Counted from the stretch's first letter, positions 8,883-15,780 are shown. The stretch: DNA of 16,707 nt from Neisseriaceae bacterium (GCA_947441745.1 CANEUJ010000022.1:1-16707), one strand, 5' to 3'. The notes: generated by a model from the letters alone, not told the origin. Numbers and translations: made by a program.

Positions 8883-8965
8883 AATTTTGTTCATAAAATA
8901 AATGGCATAAACTTCAATGGTTGAGTATAGAGTATGCTGGTTTTGAGAGGAAGTGTGGCGATAAT

Positions 8966-9448
8966 ATGAAAGTATTAGGGATTGATCCAGGGCTTAGATA
9001 TACTGGCTTTGGGGTGGTTGAGGCATTTAAAGGAAAGATTAGTTATATAACTTCAGGGATTATTGCTACCGATGCTAAAATGACACTACCAAATCGCCTA
9101 AAAACAATTCTAACTGGTCTAACAGAAATTATCACAAATACAAATCCAGATGTTGCTTGTATCGAAAAAGTATTTGTTAATGTAAACCCCCAGTCAACAC
9201 TCCTATTGGGTCAAGCGCGTGGTGCTGCAATAACTGCGTGTGTGCTTCATAATATTGATGTTGGTGAATATACTGCATTACAAATAAAAAAATCTGTTGT
9301 TGGCTATGGACATGCTGACAAGCACCAAGTATCTAAAATGGTGCAATATCTACTAAAGCTAAATGGAGAACCAAGCTCTGATGCTGCCGATGCTTTGGCT
9401 ATTGCTCTAACCTATGTATACAATACGCCTGATCGACTACTTGTTTGA
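8966..9448 (+). CDS. ruvC: Crossover junction endodeoxyribonuclease RuvC
   Basis: Holliday junction resolvase of the RuvABC recombination pathway. 160 residues, slightly shorter than E. coli RuvC (173). The four acidic catalytic residues are all in place: Asp7 (GIDPG), Glu67 (CIEKVF), Asp139 and Asp142 (SSDAADALA). The ATG at 8966 puts the first beta strand (MKVLGIDPG) at the usual place; the longer TTG start at 8921 adds residues not typical of the family. The best ribosome binding site, GAGGAAG, lies about 13 bases upstream, rather far. ruvA and ruvB are not beside it. The last 22 bases of the gene, stop included, are duplicated at 11422-11443, so this 3' end forms one border of the inserted ATPase/TOPRIM module. 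The gene is intact. Confidence 0.95.
   Translation: MKVLGIDPGLRYTGFGVVEAFKGKISYITSGIIATDAKMTLPNRLKTILTGLTEIITNTNPDVACIEKVFVNVNPQSTLLLGQARGAAITACVLHNIDVGEYTALQIKKSVVGYGHADKHQVSKMVQYLLKLNGEPSSDAADALAIALTYVYNTPDRLLV
9427..9448 (+). repeat. Left 22-bp direct repeat (ruvC 3' end), possible attachment site
   Basis: Identical over all 22 bases to 11422-11443; identity stops on both sides. It encodes the last residues PDRLLV and the TGA of ruvC. With its partner it brackets the ATPase/TOPRIM module. An exact 22-base repeat 2 kb away is not expected by chance. Confidence 0.9.
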
Positions 9449-9479
9449 TATACTCAAAAACAGTACTTTGTGCGAGCAA

Positions 9480-9529
9480 TTTCTATAGCACTCTAAAAAA
9501 CTCACGAGTTTTTTAGAGTGCTATAGAAA
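9480..9529. repeat. 50-bp near-perfect palindrome downstream of ruvC
   Basis: The two halves (9480-9504 and 9505-9529) are exact reverse complements, giving a very long stem with almost no loop. It could act as the ruvC transcription stop, since the stem contains runs of A and T, but no T-run follows the stem on either strand. It ends eight bases before the -10 box of the ATPase gene, so it may also be a protein-binding site controlling the cassette. Confidence 0.8.
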
Positions 9530-9536
9530 AATCACG

Positions 9537-9542
9537 TATAAT
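9537..9542 (+). promoter_or_regulatory. -10 box of the ATPase/TOPRIM operon
   Basis: Perfect TATAAT. The -35 region would fall inside the right arm of the palindrome (TTAGAG, 9513-9518, 18-base spacer), a poor match, so the promoter may be weak or need activation. The transcript would start near 9549, leaving a leader of about 54 bases. Confidence 0.5.
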
Positions 9543-9602
9543 ATAGGAGGATGCATAAAATAAAAATAACCTTAATAGGTGAATTATTAACATAGGAATA
9601 AC

Positions 9603-10739
9603 ATGATAACTAAATTAGATATTAAAAAATTTAAAGATTTAGATTTATTAAGTATAAAAGACCTTAACCAAGTGACATTAATTTCTGGTAAGAATAATAT
9701 TGGTAAAACATCAATATTAGAAGCAATATTTTTATTATTTAATTACAAGTATAGCTCATTATTAGTACCGATATTAGGTAATAGGTTTGCTTCTAATTTG
9801 CCATTTAATATAGTATATAACATACCTTTTGATTTTGCGATAAATGGCATATTTAATAATTATGATCATACAAGTGACATTTTGATCTCTTCTGATAATG
9901 ACGAAGTGGTATTGAAAGTTATCAATACTGATCAATCATTTATACAGCCCAATTCAAATATGCGGCCAAACTCAATCGGTGGTAATTCAGTTATAGTGAA
10001 AACTGATAGTTTGAACATTCAATATAAACAAAATGGAAAAGAGTATTTTACAGCAGCTGCATCTAAAAATATTACCCAAAATGCTATGTATGCTCCCCAA
10101 TTTAAAAATGTTGATGTGTTGCCAAAGATATTAACAAGAACTATTTTAATTAATGAATTTGGCGAATTATTTAAAATAGATGATTCTTTATTTAGCCCTA
10201 GAGAACAGTGGGTTATTTTAGAGTATAATAATATTAGAACTAATCATCGCGATCTTCTAAATAAATATTTGATTCCAGGGTTAAGATTATTAAATCCTAA
10301 AATCAACAATGTAGAATTAGGGGTTGATCCTTTAAATAGTCAGTTGCAGAGAATAGAATTAATTCTTGATGGAGAAAGTAGACCGCTTCCACTATCGTCT
10401 TTGGGGCATGGTTCGAAGAGGTTATTTAATATAATCATTGGGATTATAACTGCAAGAGATGGGATACTTTTGATTGATGAAATAGAAAATGGTATTCACT
10501 ACAGTATTATTAAAAAAATGTGGGAATTAATATTTAAATTAGCAAAAGAGAATAATTGCCAAGTTATTGCAACAACGCATTCACTAGAATTTGCAGGTTA
10601 TGTTGTAAATCTGACACCTGAAGAGCAAGATTTATTTTCTTTCGTAAATATAGAACGAGCAAATGGCCAGTTACTTTGTGCTACCTATGATTCCAAACAG
10701 TTTAAGTATTCAATAAATAATAACGTGGAGATAAGATAA
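9603..10739 (+). CDS. OLD-like AAA/ABC-type ATPase, probable anti-phage defence
   Basis: 378 residues with the ABC-type ATPase pattern of OLD/RecF-like proteins: N-terminal ITKLDIKKFKDLD strand, Walker A GKNNIGKTS (29-37), signature-like LGHGSKR (267-273), Walker B ILLIDEIENG (288-297) and the H-loop ATTHS (323-327). It lacks a fused TOPRIM domain, which is supplied by the next gene. The long stretch between Walker A and the signature motif (about 45-260) has no motif I recognise. AGGA lies five bases before the ATG. The stop overlaps the next start (TAATG), so the two are translated together. In known two-gene OLD-type and PARIS-like systems the ATPase is the sensor or scaffold and the TOPRIM protein the effector; that role is inferred here. 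It lies within the repeat-bounded insert and is not needed by its neighbours. Confidence 0.82.
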   Translation: MITKLDIKKFKDLDLLSIKDLNQVTLISGKNNIGKTSILEAIFLLFNYKYSSLLVPILGNRFASNLPFNIVYNIPFDFAINGIFNNYDHTSDILISSDNDEVVLKVINTDQSFIQPNSNMRPNSIGGNSVIVKTDSLNIQYKQNGKEYFTAAASKNITQNAMYAPQFKNVDVLPKILTRTILINEFGELFKIDDSLFSPREQWVILEYNNIRTNHRDLLNKYLIPGLRLLNPKINNVELGVDPLNSQLQRIELILDGESRPLPLSSLGHGSKRLFNIIIGIITARDGILLIDEIENGIHYSIIKKMWELIFKLAKENNCQVIATTHSLEFAGYVVNLTPEEQDLFSFVNIERANGQLLCATYDSKQFKYSINNNVEIR

Positions 10740-11389
10740 TGAGTGAAAATACTCATTCAAAAACCACGTATGATGGTATTGTGGTTATTGTTGAAGGTGA
10801 AGTAGATAAAAAATTAATTGAAGATCTAGTACCAAATAAGATCTCACTAAATATAGTACCTATGAGTGGATATACTAATCTGAAGGACAAGCTTGGTGAT
10901 ATAAAGAATGGCACTAAAAATTTTCTAGCTAGAATTACTCATTTATTAATAATTGTTGATGCCGATGATGATTTCTCAGCACGTAAAAAAGATGTTTTTA
11001 ACATACTAAATACTGCTGGGATTGGGCTATCGTCTAATTATGCGCTAGGAACTCTTGAACAGATAAATTCAATTCAAGTTGGTGTTTTTATTTTGCCAGA
11101 TAATCAAAGCACAGGAAGTCTAGAAACTTTATTATTACAAAGTGTAAAGCATGATGAAGTTCTAAAATGTTCAGACAAGATTATTGAATGTCGTAAAAAT
11201 ATAGATCCGACATTTAAAAGTAGAAAGATTAATACAAATCAACGTGATAAACTGAGGTATAATTTACATATGAGTTTATTGAAGATTGATAATGATTTTA
11301 ATTATGATAAAACAGTTTCTCAAGAAATAGACTTTGGGGCTTCATGCTTTCAAGATATTAAAAAGTTTGTAACGATAGAAAACGATTAA
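10739..11389 (+). CDS. TOPRIM-type protein (DUF3226-like), probable nuclease effector
   Basis: 216 residues with a TOPRIM arrangement: the first acidic motif in IVVIVEGEVDKKLIEDL (Glu19), then IIVDADDD (Asp74 and Asp76), then GSLETLLLQ with Glu129, a late acidic residue typical of the DUF3226/DUF4435 branch. These acidic residues would bind metal. The C-terminal half (about 140-216) is Lys-rich with no further motif I know. GGAG at 10728-10731 serves as its ribosome binding site within the ATPase gene, and the coding regions share one base. The gene ends only seven bases before the convergent SIS-domain gene. Together with the ATPase it resembles class 2 OLD, AbiL and PARIS (AriA/AriB) pairs; nuclease action, perhaps on RNA or DNA after infection, is inferred and not shown by the sequence. 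Confidence 0.75.
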   Translation: MSENTHSKTTYDGIVVIVEGEVDKKLIEDLVPNKISLNIVPMSGYTNLKDKLGDIKNGTKNFLARITHLLIIVDADDDFSARKKDVFNILNTAGIGLSSNYALGTLEQINSIQVGVFILPDNQSTGSLETLLLQSVKHDEVLKCSDKIIECRKNIDPTFKSRKINTNQRDKLRYNLHMSLLKIDNDFNYDKTVSQEIDFGASCFQDIKKFVTIEND

Positions 11390-11396
11390 ATAATAT

Positions 11397-12899
11397 TCAT
11401 ATCAAATTGTCTTTATTTAATGCCTGATCGACTACTTGTTTGACTATTGATTGACCTGGTTGCAACTTCTTAATCTCTGCAAATACAATCTTGGCTACTT
11501 CATGATAAGTTAGAGGTAGGTTTTTATTTATTATAAACTGACTATAGCGAATAGCTCTATCAATTAGTTTGAAATTACTTGGCTTTAGTGACAGCATCAT
11601 ATTGCCATTAAAATATCCCAAGCTTCCCATCATTAAAGTTGAATGACTATTTAGAATTAGCTTATAAATAATAGTCTTATAAAGTATATCACGAGGTAAC
11701 TCAAATGATAGTTTTTCATCATCAAGAGTAATATTAATAAGACCTTCATGTGGTTTAATGCTTAGAAGGTGTTGTTTTTTTGGTAGATAAGCCCCATTAG
11801 CTCGAGGGCTATTATTTGATAAATCAAAACCATTGATATAGTCTATCGCGGTAGCTGAGAAATCTGCCCAATTTAGACAGATTGGATCTTGTCCAAATAG
11901 CATTTGCCATACTTCATTTGGGCTATTGACATTATCCAATTTTAAATAAAATGGGCTATAGTTTTTGTTATCAATTTCGGTATAATTTTCAAATGAAGTT
12001 ATATTAAAAGTAGGGGAGCGTTCGGTAATATCAGCTAAAAGAGATAGCCCGAGAAGTGGGTTATCGGTTGTATATAAAACATACTCATTGTTTTTTATAA
12101 TATCAGCTTCTTTTTTCGTGATTTTAGCTAGATGTTCTAATGGTAAAGCTTTAATTGTTGAAGATATTTGCTTAATTTCATGGGGAATATTTTTGTTAGT
12201 AAATGCAAGTGCTACCGCCATTTGCATAGCAGTGGTTGCTTGTAATCTAGTGCTACCTGTTAGTGCCATTGCTCCAACATCAAGACACATGGCATTTATG
12301 TTTTGTACAATATGCTCAGGGTTTCGTTTTAGAATGATATCGATAGGGTTATTAAAAACTAGCCAAGGTTTGTATCTTGAGCTTTGATTAGCAAACTCTA
12401 TCGCCCCTAAAATAAAAGGTGATTCACCACCAGCTGACAATCCGATAACTAAATCTTTATTGGTATAACCTTGTTCAAGTAATTGCTTGAAGCCATATTG
12501 TTTACGATCTTCAAATTTTTCTATTGCTTTAATTAAAGTAGTATCACCACCTGCACTAATAGAAATAATTTGTTTTGCTGCGTTTATATGCTCAAACTCA
12601 TAGATACGTTTGAGTAGCATTGCTAGGCGACCACTTGCACCACAACCAATTAGGAAGATTTTATTACCATTTTTTAGGCAAGAGCTAATATCTGTGCGGA
12701 GTTTTTCAATAACAGGGGTGTAACTAATCATGCTATCAACTGCGTTTAGTTCGATGGTTTTGAATACTGTAAATGCTTCTTGAAGATCTGTTTGGCAAAG
12801 TTCAGATAGATTGTAACTAAGATGGTGGGGAGACTCTGTAACTAGATTTGCATGAAGAAATCTTTTATACTCGTTCCAAAACTCCGTTTGATTATCCAT
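11397..12899 (-). CDS. GKRP/MurQ-like sugar-phosphate-binding SIS protein
   Basis: 500 residues. The first SIS domain has GCGASGRLAML (85-95), AGGDTTLIKAIEKFEDRKQYG (about 116-136), GLSAGGESPF (153-162) and ALTGSTRLQATTAMQ (212-226), the same order as in MurNAc-6-phosphate etherase (MurQ) and the animal glucokinase regulatory protein (GKRP). The MurQ segment ASECPPT after the first motif is missing, replaced by LKRIYEFEH as in GKRP-like members, so etherase activity is doubtful. A second, more diverged SIS-like half and a helical C-terminal part follow, giving a length between MurQ (about 300) and GKRP (about 625). The start directly follows the coaX stop with no spacer and no strong ribosome site, so it is probably coupled to coaX. 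Its last ten or so codons lie at the cassette border and may have been exchanged. Function is unknown; a phosphosugar-sensing regulator or a lyase are the options. Confidence 0.8.
   Translation of the reverse strand: MDNQTEFWNEYKRFLHANLVTESPHHLSYNLSELCQTDLQEAFTVFKTIELNAVDSMISYTPVIEKLRTDISSCLKNGNKIFLIGCGASGRLAMLLKRIYEFEHINAAKQIISISAGGDTTLIKAIEKFEDRKQYGFKQLLEQGYTNKDLVIGLSAGGESPFILGAIEFANQSSRYKPWLVFNNPIDIILKRNPEHIVQNINAMCLDVGAMALTGSTRLQATTAMQMAVALAFTNKNIPHEIKQISSTIKALPLEHLAKITKKEADIIKNNEYVLYTTDNPLLGLSLLADITERSPTFNITSFENYTEIDNKNYSPFYLKLDNVNSPNEVWQMLFGQDPICLNWADFSATAIDYINGFDLSNNSPRANGAYLPKKQHLLSIKPHEGLINITLDDEKLSFELPRDILYKTIIYKLILNSHSTLMMGSLGYFNGNMMLSLKPSNFKLIDRAIRYSQFIINKNLPLTYHEVAKIVFAEIKKLQPGQSIVKQVVDQALNKDNLI
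11422..11443 (+). repeat. Right 22-bp direct repeat inside the SIS-gene 3' end
   Basis: Second perfect copy of the ruvC-terminal sequence at 9427-9448. Read on the minus strand it encodes VKQVVDQ near the C-terminus of the SIS-domain protein. It forms the right border of the cassette. Confidence 0.9.
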
Positions 12900-13664
12900 T
12901 TAGTTCATTTCAAGCATTTGCTTAATACCAAGAAGCACTAATTCAGGTACAAGATCCTCAAAAACACTACTAAACATATTAGAAAAACCACCAGTTGCAA
13001 CTACTGTTAGCTTGTCGATAATAGCATGTTCGATAATAGTTTGCTTGATTATTTGTTCGATTAGTCCTAGTTGGGCATGATAGATACCTGATTGAATTGC
13101 TGTTTTGGTGTTTTTACCAATCGCTTCCTCGGGTTTTACTATATTTACACCAAATAGTTTAGCAGTGTTTTCTTGAAGTGATTCCATCATGAGTCTGATA
13201 CCTGGAGCGATAGCACCACCCAAGAACTCGCCTTTTTTGTTTAGAAAACAAGCTGTAGTTGCAGTACCTAAATCAAAAATTAAGATATCTTTATTGGGGT
13301 ATAGTTTTTTGGCGGCAATTGCTCCAGCAATTAAATCAGCTCCAACTTCGTTTGGAGTGTGAGTTTTGATGATAATTCCTGTTTTAACCCCTGGGCGTAA
13401 GAAAAGAGGTTGTTCATTAGTTATGTATTTGATACATGCAGCACGAACAGTGTAATCAACAGATGGAACTACTGATGCAATACCAATCTTTACGACTTTT
13501 GTATAATCAATATTATTTTCGCGAAGTACGCTTCTGATAAATACCCCGATTTCATCAGATGTGCCTATTTGTTTGGTATCATACCGAAACTGTAATAATA
13601 ACTCATCGTTATCAAATACGCCACCTACTAAGTGTGAATTTCCAATATCTAAACATAATAACAT
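12900..13664 (-). CDS. coaX: Type III pantothenate kinase
   Basis: Cytoplasmic enzyme for the first step of coenzyme A synthesis, phosphorylating pantothenate with ATP. 254 residues, normal for the family. Motifs: N-terminal phosphate loop LDIGNSHLVGG (about 5-15), GAD (108-110) with the likely catalytic Asp110, DLGTATT (131-137), GGAIAPGIRLMMESL (149-163) and ATGGFS (223-228). The usual GADR is GADL here, a small deviation. AGGAG lies five bases before the ATG. It is placed between an MFS transporter (8 bases upstream) and the SIS-domain gene (0 bases downstream), without birA, its common neighbour. Confidence 0.94.
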   Translation of the reverse strand: MLLCLDIGNSHLVGGVFDNDELLLQFRYDTKQIGTSDEIGVFIRSVLRENNIDYTKVVKIGIASVVPSVDYTVRAACIKYITNEQPLFLRPGVKTGIIIKTHTPNEVGADLIAGAIAAKKLYPNKDILIFDLGTATTACFLNKKGEFLGGAIAPGIRLMMESLQENTAKLFGVNIVKPEEAIGKNTKTAIQSGIYHAQLGLIEQIIKQTIIEHAIIDKLTVVATGGFSNMFSSVFEDLVPELVLLGIKQMLEMN

Positions 13665-13672
13665 AAAAACTC

Positions 13673-14881
13673 CTAGCTCAGGTAATCAATATCACTCAAG
13701 TATACATTTTTTGTATTCAAGATAACGATTATACTAATAACTGCAAGAATAATGGTAGTAATTATGCTATAAATTCCTAAATTATTCGGATGAATTAACC
13801 AAGTGCTTATTAATAAATTAAATATAATCCCGCTACCACGACCCAAAACGTAGAGGATATTAGTTGCGGTATTTCTTTGGTTGGTTCCATAGTGTTTGGC
13901 AACTAACTGAATCCAAATACTAGGTAGTCCACCACCAAGAGCTCCAAGAAATAAAGCATAGACAAAAAAGCTACCCTGTGATACAAAGCTGAAGCTTCCA
14001 AGTATGATTATAAACGCTATACTATTGATAATAAAAAATGAACGAAAGCTTTTAATATAACTTATATAGTAGTTCCAAGTAATTGTGCTTACTAAGTTAC
14101 CTATGAAGAATCCGATTAAGAGTGTGTGAATTGTCTTAGATAAAGCAGTATTTAGGTTCATAAAATTTGGAAAAATAAACATTATTGAAATCAGAAAATA
14201 AAAAGGAGCAATTAGAAGCACAAGTTTTAGTGCTTTTACTAGATTCGGTATATTACTAAAGAGTATTAATGGATTCCCTTTTTTAGCACTAGGCGGTATT
14301 TCTAGAAATAATGGGGACTCAAAAAGTTTTTTACGAGCAATATATAATATTATTCCACCTACACCACCAAATAGAAACATAATATTCCATGATACCATAC
14401 TTAATAATGTTGCACTCATACCACCTAAGATACCACAAAAATAAAGCCAAGCTATGGATTTAACAGCAATATCTTTTGGTAGCATTTCACTAATTAATAC
14501 ACTTGAAGTAGCAAATTCAGTAGCAAGTCCTACACCTGATAAAAAGCGTAGAAAACAAAACATAGGAGACGAATGGATATAGCAACTAAGGGTAATGGAT
14601 ATAGAATATAATAAAATACTATAGCGAATAACAGTACTTCTACCAAATTTATCGCCTAGAATACCAAACATTACTCCACCAACAATAATCCCAGCGTTAT
14701 GAAAATTGGTGATTTTTAAATACAATAACTGGATTTCAGTTTTGTCATATATATGAAATAAATCTTGAATAATATCTGTATAACTTGCTGAAAATATAGT
14801 TAAATCATAAAAATCTATATAATATCCGACGCATAACAAAATGATGGTTAAGGTATATTTATGATAGTTATATGTAATCAT
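13673..14881 (-). CDS. MFS transporter, MHS/AAHS-like
   Basis: 402 residues with about 12 hydrophobic segments. The first helix carries DFYD (23-26), an acidic pattern seen in metabolite:H+ symporters; the loop between helices 2 and 3 has the MFS signature GILGDKFGR (73-81); helix 4 has FLRFLSGVGLATEFATSSVLISE, and GGGLPSIWIQLVAKHYG is a second half-signature region. I chose the ATG at 14881 because AGGAGG lies eight bases upstream and because a promoter occupies 14904-14932, which the longer start (14932) would translate. The substrate cannot be read from the sequence. Being first in an operon with coaX and a phosphosugar-type protein, it may carry a pantothenate-like acid or an amino sugar, but this is only a guess. 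Confidence 0.85.
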   Translation of the reverse strand: MITYNYHKYTLTIILLCVGYYIDFYDLTIFSASYTDIIQDLFHIYDKTEIQLLYLKITNFHNAGIIVGGVMFGILGDKFGRSTVIRYSILLYSISITLSCYIHSSPMFCFLRFLSGVGLATEFATSSVLISEMLPKDIAVKSIAWLYFCGILGGMSATLLSMVSWNIMFLFGGVGGIILYIARKKLFESPLFLEIPPSAKKGNPLILFSNIPNLVKALKLVLLIAPFYFLISIMFIFPNFMNLNTALSKTIHTLLIGFFIGNLVSTITWNYYISYIKSFRSFFIINSIAFIIILGSFSFVSQGSFFVYALFLGALGGGLPSIWIQLVAKHYGTNQRNTATNILYVLGRGSGIIFNLLISTWLIHPNNLGIYSIITTIILAVISIIVILNTKNVYLSDIDYLS

Positions 14882-14903
14882 ATTAACTTCCTCCTTAAGC
14901 ATG

Positions 14904-14932
14904 ATTGTAATAGATTTAAATATTAATAGCAA
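14904..14932 (-). promoter_or_regulatory. Promoter of the MFS-coaX-SIS operon
   Basis: On the minus strand TTGCTA (14932-14927), a 17-base spacer and TACAAT (14909-14904). The transcript would begin near 14897, giving a leader of about 16 bases that still contains the AGGAGG site at 14895-14890. Confidence 0.65.
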
Positions 14933-14951
14933 ACCTAATCTAAATTTCCTT

Positions 14952-14975
14952 CAGCATCGTGTTTTTGTCGAGGAC
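14952..14975 (+). repeat. Degenerate 24-bp direct repeat, left copy
   Basis: Matches 15860-15883 at 20 of 24 positions; all four differences are transitions. The pair brackets the toxin-antitoxin module and may be pieces of a repeat family dispersed in the genome. Confidence 0.55.
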
Positions 14976-14980
14976 AATTT

Positions 14981-15095
14981 TTCTGTCATTCCAAACATAA
15001 ACATTTTGCTGTTTTGATACGAGTTTGGAATCCATGCATTAAAAGTGCAATTAGTAGAAGAGAATGGATTTAAGCCTACGCTGGTATGACGGACG
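14981..15095. repeat. Nested inverted-repeat element (dispersed-repeat or MITE-like)
   Basis: Three nested or successive pairings: GTCAT 14985-14989 with ATGAC 15086-15090; ATTCCAAAC 14988-14996 with GTTTGGAAT 15023-15031; AATCCAT 15029-15035 with ATGGATT 15064-15070. The words GTCATTCC, GGAATCCATGC and GCCTACGC near GGTATGAC are those of a widespread class of intergenic repeats in proteobacteria. It fills most of the gap between the MFS promoter and the toxin promoter and holds no gene. Confidence 0.55.
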
Positions 15096-15137
15096 GCGGT
15101 AATGTATTTTACTGTTTTAATTGTTGTGTAAAATTAC

Positions 15138-15166
15138 TTGCAATTGTGTATTATATAGTATACAAT
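15138..15166 (+). promoter_or_regulatory. Toxin-antitoxin promoter with palindromic operator
   Basis: TTGCAA (15138-15143), a 17-base spacer and TACAAT (15161-15166). The segment 15143-15166 is an imperfect palindrome (20 of 24 positions symmetric) spanning spacer and -10. Ribbon-helix-helix antitoxins repress their own operon at such sites, so this is a likely operator. Confidence 0.65.
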
Positions 15167-15197
15167 ATAGGTATAACATATCGATAGGGTTTTGGTA

Positions 15198-15473
15198 GTG
15201 AAAAAATTGGTTGAATGGAGCTTAGAAAAAGCAAAATTTTTAAAAGATAATAGAGGCATTGAGTTTGAGCGAATATCAATTATGATTGAAGAGCAGCAGT
15301 TTATAGATATTCGAGAAGTTCCTAGTCGCCCCAACCAAAAAATGTTTATACTTGATTATGATGATTACATAGTATGTGTTCCATTCGTAGAAGATAATCA
15401 TAAAATATTTTTAAAAACCGCATATAAAAATAGAAAAACAAATAAATTATTTAAAGGGATAGGTCATGAATAA
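15198..15473 (+). CDS. BrnT-like toxin of a type II toxin-antitoxin system
   Basis: 91 residues. The N-terminal EWSLEKAKFLKDNRGIEFERI is the BrnT/DUF497-like opening, and the order IREVPSRPNQKMFILDYDDYIVCVPFVEDNHKIFLKTAYKNRKTNKLF matches a common subgroup of small toxins paired with CopG-type antitoxins (seen from memory of the family, not a search). Such proteins have a RelE-like fold and act as RNases. I chose the GTG at 15198 because AGGG lies eight bases upstream; the TTG at 15192 lies too close to it. The 3' end overlaps the antitoxin by 8 bases, toxin first, as in brnTA. The catalytic residues cannot be assigned with certainty. Confidence 0.8.
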   Translation: MKKLVEWSLEKAKFLKDNRGIEFERISIMIEEQQFIDIREVPSRPNQKMFILDYDDYIVCVPFVEDNHKIFLKTAYKNRKTNKLFKGIGHE

Positions 15474-15780
15474 AAATAAATATCTTGATTTGACTTTATT
15501 AGAACCGCTAGATGAATTAGATGAAGAAGAGTTAGCGTTTCATAATGAACTAATCAATGGGAAAACTATTTCCGTTGACAGCTTGGATACGAGAAAATAT
15601 TATTCAAAGATATTTAAAGAATCAAACAATAGAAGTCGTGCAGTTAATATTCGATTAAAAGAACAGGATTACATGGGATTAAAAACAAAAGCATTGGAAT
15701 TGGGCATGCCTTACCAATCGCTTTTAAATTCAATCATCCATCAATATTTAACTGGAAAGCTTAAAACTATCGTCCATTAA
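15466..15780 (+). CDS. CopG/BrnA-like ribbon-helix-helix antitoxin
   Basis: 104 residues. The acidic N-terminal half (about 1-35) is probably flexible and may wrap the toxin; a ribbon-helix-helix DNA-binding domain lies at about 60-95, with the beta strand AVNIRLKEQDY and helices around GLKTKALELGMPYQSLLNSIIHQYL. It would neutralise the toxin and, as a complex, repress the promoter at 15138-15166. It overlaps the toxin gene by 8 bases, ensuring coupled synthesis. No terminator hairpin is obvious directly after its stop. Confidence 0.85.
   Translation: MNKNKYLDLTLLEPLDELDEEELAFHNELINGKTISVDSLDTRKYYSKIFKESNNRSRAVNIRLKEQDYMGLKTKALELGMPYQSLLNSIIHQYLTGKLKTIVH

Larger units (their letters stand above)
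9449..11421. mobile_element. Inserted cassette with ATPase/TOPRIM pair, flanked by 22-bp direct repeats
   Basis: 1973 bases lie between two perfect direct repeats: a 50-base palindrome, a promoter, two coupled genes and short spacers. There is no integrase, transposase or terminal inverted repeat inside, so it cannot move by itself. The repeat sits at the 3' ends of both neighbours (ruvC on plus, the SIS-domain gene on minus), so both stay intact. Joining the repeats in silico restores a continuous locus where the SIS-domain frame would run 50 bases into ruvC. This fits site-specific insertion by a recombinase acting in trans, or a remnant of a larger element; the mechanism is inference. Confidence 0.6.

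Noticed and set aside
8921..8965. Longer TTG start for ruvC
   Set aside because: The extra 15 residues precede the conserved first beta strand and are not typical of RuvC; the ATG at 8966 fits the family.
9551..9595. A 14-codon ORF directly after an AGGAGG sequence in the ATPase leader
   Set aside because: The AGGAGG abuts the ATG with no spacer, so it cannot serve as its ribosome site; the peptide has no recognisable feature. A leader-peptide role cannot be excluded, but nothing supports it.
9427..11443. Insertion-sequence or tRNA-site integration explaining the 22-bp repeats
   Set aside because: There is no transposase, no terminal inverted repeats and no tRNA at the border; 22 bases is long for an ordinary target-site duplication.
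11397..12899. Plain MurNAc-6-phosphate etherase (murQ)
   Set aside because: Length, the missing ASECPPT-like segment and the second SIS half point to a GKRP-like member, so no murQ symbol was given.
14941..15137. Possible small gene or CRISPR remnant between the MFS gene and the toxin
   Set aside because: No open frame with a ribosome site and no regular repeat-spacer pattern; the sequence is explained better by nested inverted repeats.
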